Shown here: positions 4,362 to 5,237 of the stretch, piece by piece
Layout: each line of letters starts with the position of its first letter
How positions within the stretch are numbered: the stretch's first letter is position 1
Assembly: GCA_026996985.1 (NCBI GenBank)
Contig: JALWJR010000033.1
Span: forward strand, 1-5,237
From: Candidatus Kaiserbacteria bacterium
GTDB taxonomy: Bacteria > Patescibacteriota > Minisyncoccia > Phycocordibacterales > UBA2100
Direction of reading: 5' to 3'
Length of the DNA: 5,237 nt
Program-made: the position numbers and the translations under genes
Notes under the pieces: generated by a model
The model's database searches: none
Told to the model about the DNA's origin: nothing
What the model saw: only the letters and a program-made list of their open reading frames with translations

Positions 4362-5237
4362 ATGAACATATGGATTTACAGACTCTATGCCCTGTTGGTG
4401 GTTTTTGCCATAGCGGGCTTTTCTTATTTGGCTCTGCCGAGTGTTTACCCTTACAAATTAGGTCTTGATCTGTCAGGTGGAACACATTTGGTTTTTGAGG
4501 CTGATGTATCCGGTTTGCCCAAACAAGATATTCCGGATGCAATGTCCGCTTTGCGCGATACGATAGAAAGGAGAGTTAACCTTTTTGGAGTTGCCGAGCC
4601 TTTGGTTCAAACCGAGAAAGGAAGCGCGCTCTCAGGAGGGGGCGAAAGACTTATAGTTGAGCTACCGGGTGTTGAAGATACTCAAAAAGCAATAGAGATG
4701 ATAGGTAAAACCCCGGTTCTGGAGTTTAGACTCAAAAAGAAAAACACAATTGAGACAGCTTCATCAACTACAGATGATCTGTATCAGAAGGCTGCAATTA
4801 CCGGAGCACATCTTAAAAAAGCCCAACTTGGATTTACAGGTGGTAGTGGAGTTACAGAGCCGGTGGTTGAAATTTGGTTCAACAATGAAGGAAAAGAGAT
4901 TTTTGCCGAAATGACAAAAGAACATGTTGGCGAAGTTTTCGGAATTTTTCTTGACGGAAAGCTTATTTCAGATCCAGTAATAAGAGAACCCATTTTGGGT
5001 GGAAGGGCCACCATCTCAGGAAACTTTACAACACAGGAAGCACGCAAACTAGCCAGAGATTTAAATTTTGGCGCCTTGCCGGTTCCAATTCATTTGCTTA
5101 CAAGCCAAACCGTGGGCGCTTCTTTGGGAGCCGATACTTTAAAGAAAGGTGTAGAGGCTGCAATTGTAGGGCTTGTTTTGGTTTCGATTTTCCTCATCGG
5201 TTGGTACAGACTCTCCGGGCTTGTTGCGACAGTTTCT
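4362..5237 (+). CDS. secD: Protein translocase subunit SecD, N-terminal part (runs off the window)
   Basis: SecD acts with SecF beside the SecYEG channel and uses the proton gradient to help pull exported proteins across the membrane. The first 292 codons are present, open to the last base, with no stop; family members are commonly 400-600 residues. After transmembrane segment 1 (about 8-27) come the conserved GLDLSGGTHLVFEAD (34-48), RRVNLFGVAEP (70-80) and the P1 periplasmic domain, including FGIFLDGKLISDPVI (193-207), ISGNFTTQEARKLARDL (218-234) and GALPVPI (237-243). Then follow TVGASLGADTLKKG (250-263), which marks the return to the membrane, and transmembrane segment 2 (about 264-281). 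The P1 region is compact. The proton-pathway residues of TM4 lie beyond the edge. I expect secF next or fused, which cannot be checked here. The ATG at 4362 gives a full TM1 and fits the -10 geometry. Confidence 0.95.
   Translation, partial: MNIWIYRLYALLVVFAIAGFSYLALPSVYPYKLGLDLSGGTHLVFEADVSGLPKQDIPDAMSALRDTIERRVNLFGVAEPLVQTEKGSALSGGGERLIVELPGVEDTQKAIEMIGKTPVLEFRLKKKNTIETASSTTDDLYQKAAITGAHLKKAQLGFTGGSGVTEPVVEIWFNNEGKEIFAEMTKEHVGEVFGIFLDGKLISDPVIREPILGGRATISGNFTTQEARKLARDLNFGALPVPIHLLTSQTVGASLGADTLKKGVEAAIVGLVLVSIFLIGWYRLSGLVATVS

Noticed and set aside
4276..4542. Open frame of 88 codons on the - strand
   Set aside because: It lies antisense to the start of secD, whose frame has clear SecD motifs.
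4784..5047. Open frame of 87 codons on the - strand
   Set aside because: It is a shadow of the SecD P1 domain on the opposite strand.

Overview
The window looks like a stretch of chromosome from a small-genome bacterium, most likely of the Patescibacteria (Candidate Phyla Radiation). This placement is an inference. It rests on AT-rich, tightly packed coding sequence, on a membrane-anchored protein with a Cys-x-Asp-Gly / Gln-Asn / Gly-Gly-x-Cys motif followed by FxLYD-like domains (a combination I associate with that group), and on divergent but complete envelope genes. All reading frames use the standard code: no in-frame TGA occurs, and the complete genes end in TAG or TAA.

Positions 1-623 are non-coding and GC-rich at the left. 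They begin with the 3' part of a tRNA-Pro (anticodon CGG). The 3' end of this tRNA (T arm and acceptor strand) then recurs twice downstream. The space between the first two copies is almost filled by hairpins, three of which carry a GAGCG..AGCG-type loop on unrelated stems. The third copy is fused to a piece resembling a tRNA 5' end, preceded by a promoter-like sequence and followed by a nested double palindrome (356-424). This is the most unusual part of the window. It looks like a small tRNA-derived or tRNA-targeting repeat region with no recombinase gene in view.

Positions 624-911 encode an unrecognised 95-residue protein with a strong Shine-Dalgarno (SD) sequence and its own terminator. 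Next come a 258-residue membrane-anchored extracytoplasmic protein and, 2 nt later, the cell-wall glycosyltransferase RodA. These are followed by a polyprenyl-phosphate glycosylphosphotransferase (large, WbaP/WcaJ-like) and the start of secD, which runs off the right edge. The four recognisable proteins all act at the cytoplasmic membrane: wall synthesis, initiation of a lipid-linked glycan, and protein export.

A regulatory pattern emerges from the start sites. The 95-residue gene and rodA have SD sequences. The 258-residue gene, the glycosylphosphotransferase gene and secD lack one, and each instead has a -10-like hexamer ending exactly 6 nt before its ATG. Transcription would then begin at or next to the start codon, suggesting leaderless mRNAs.
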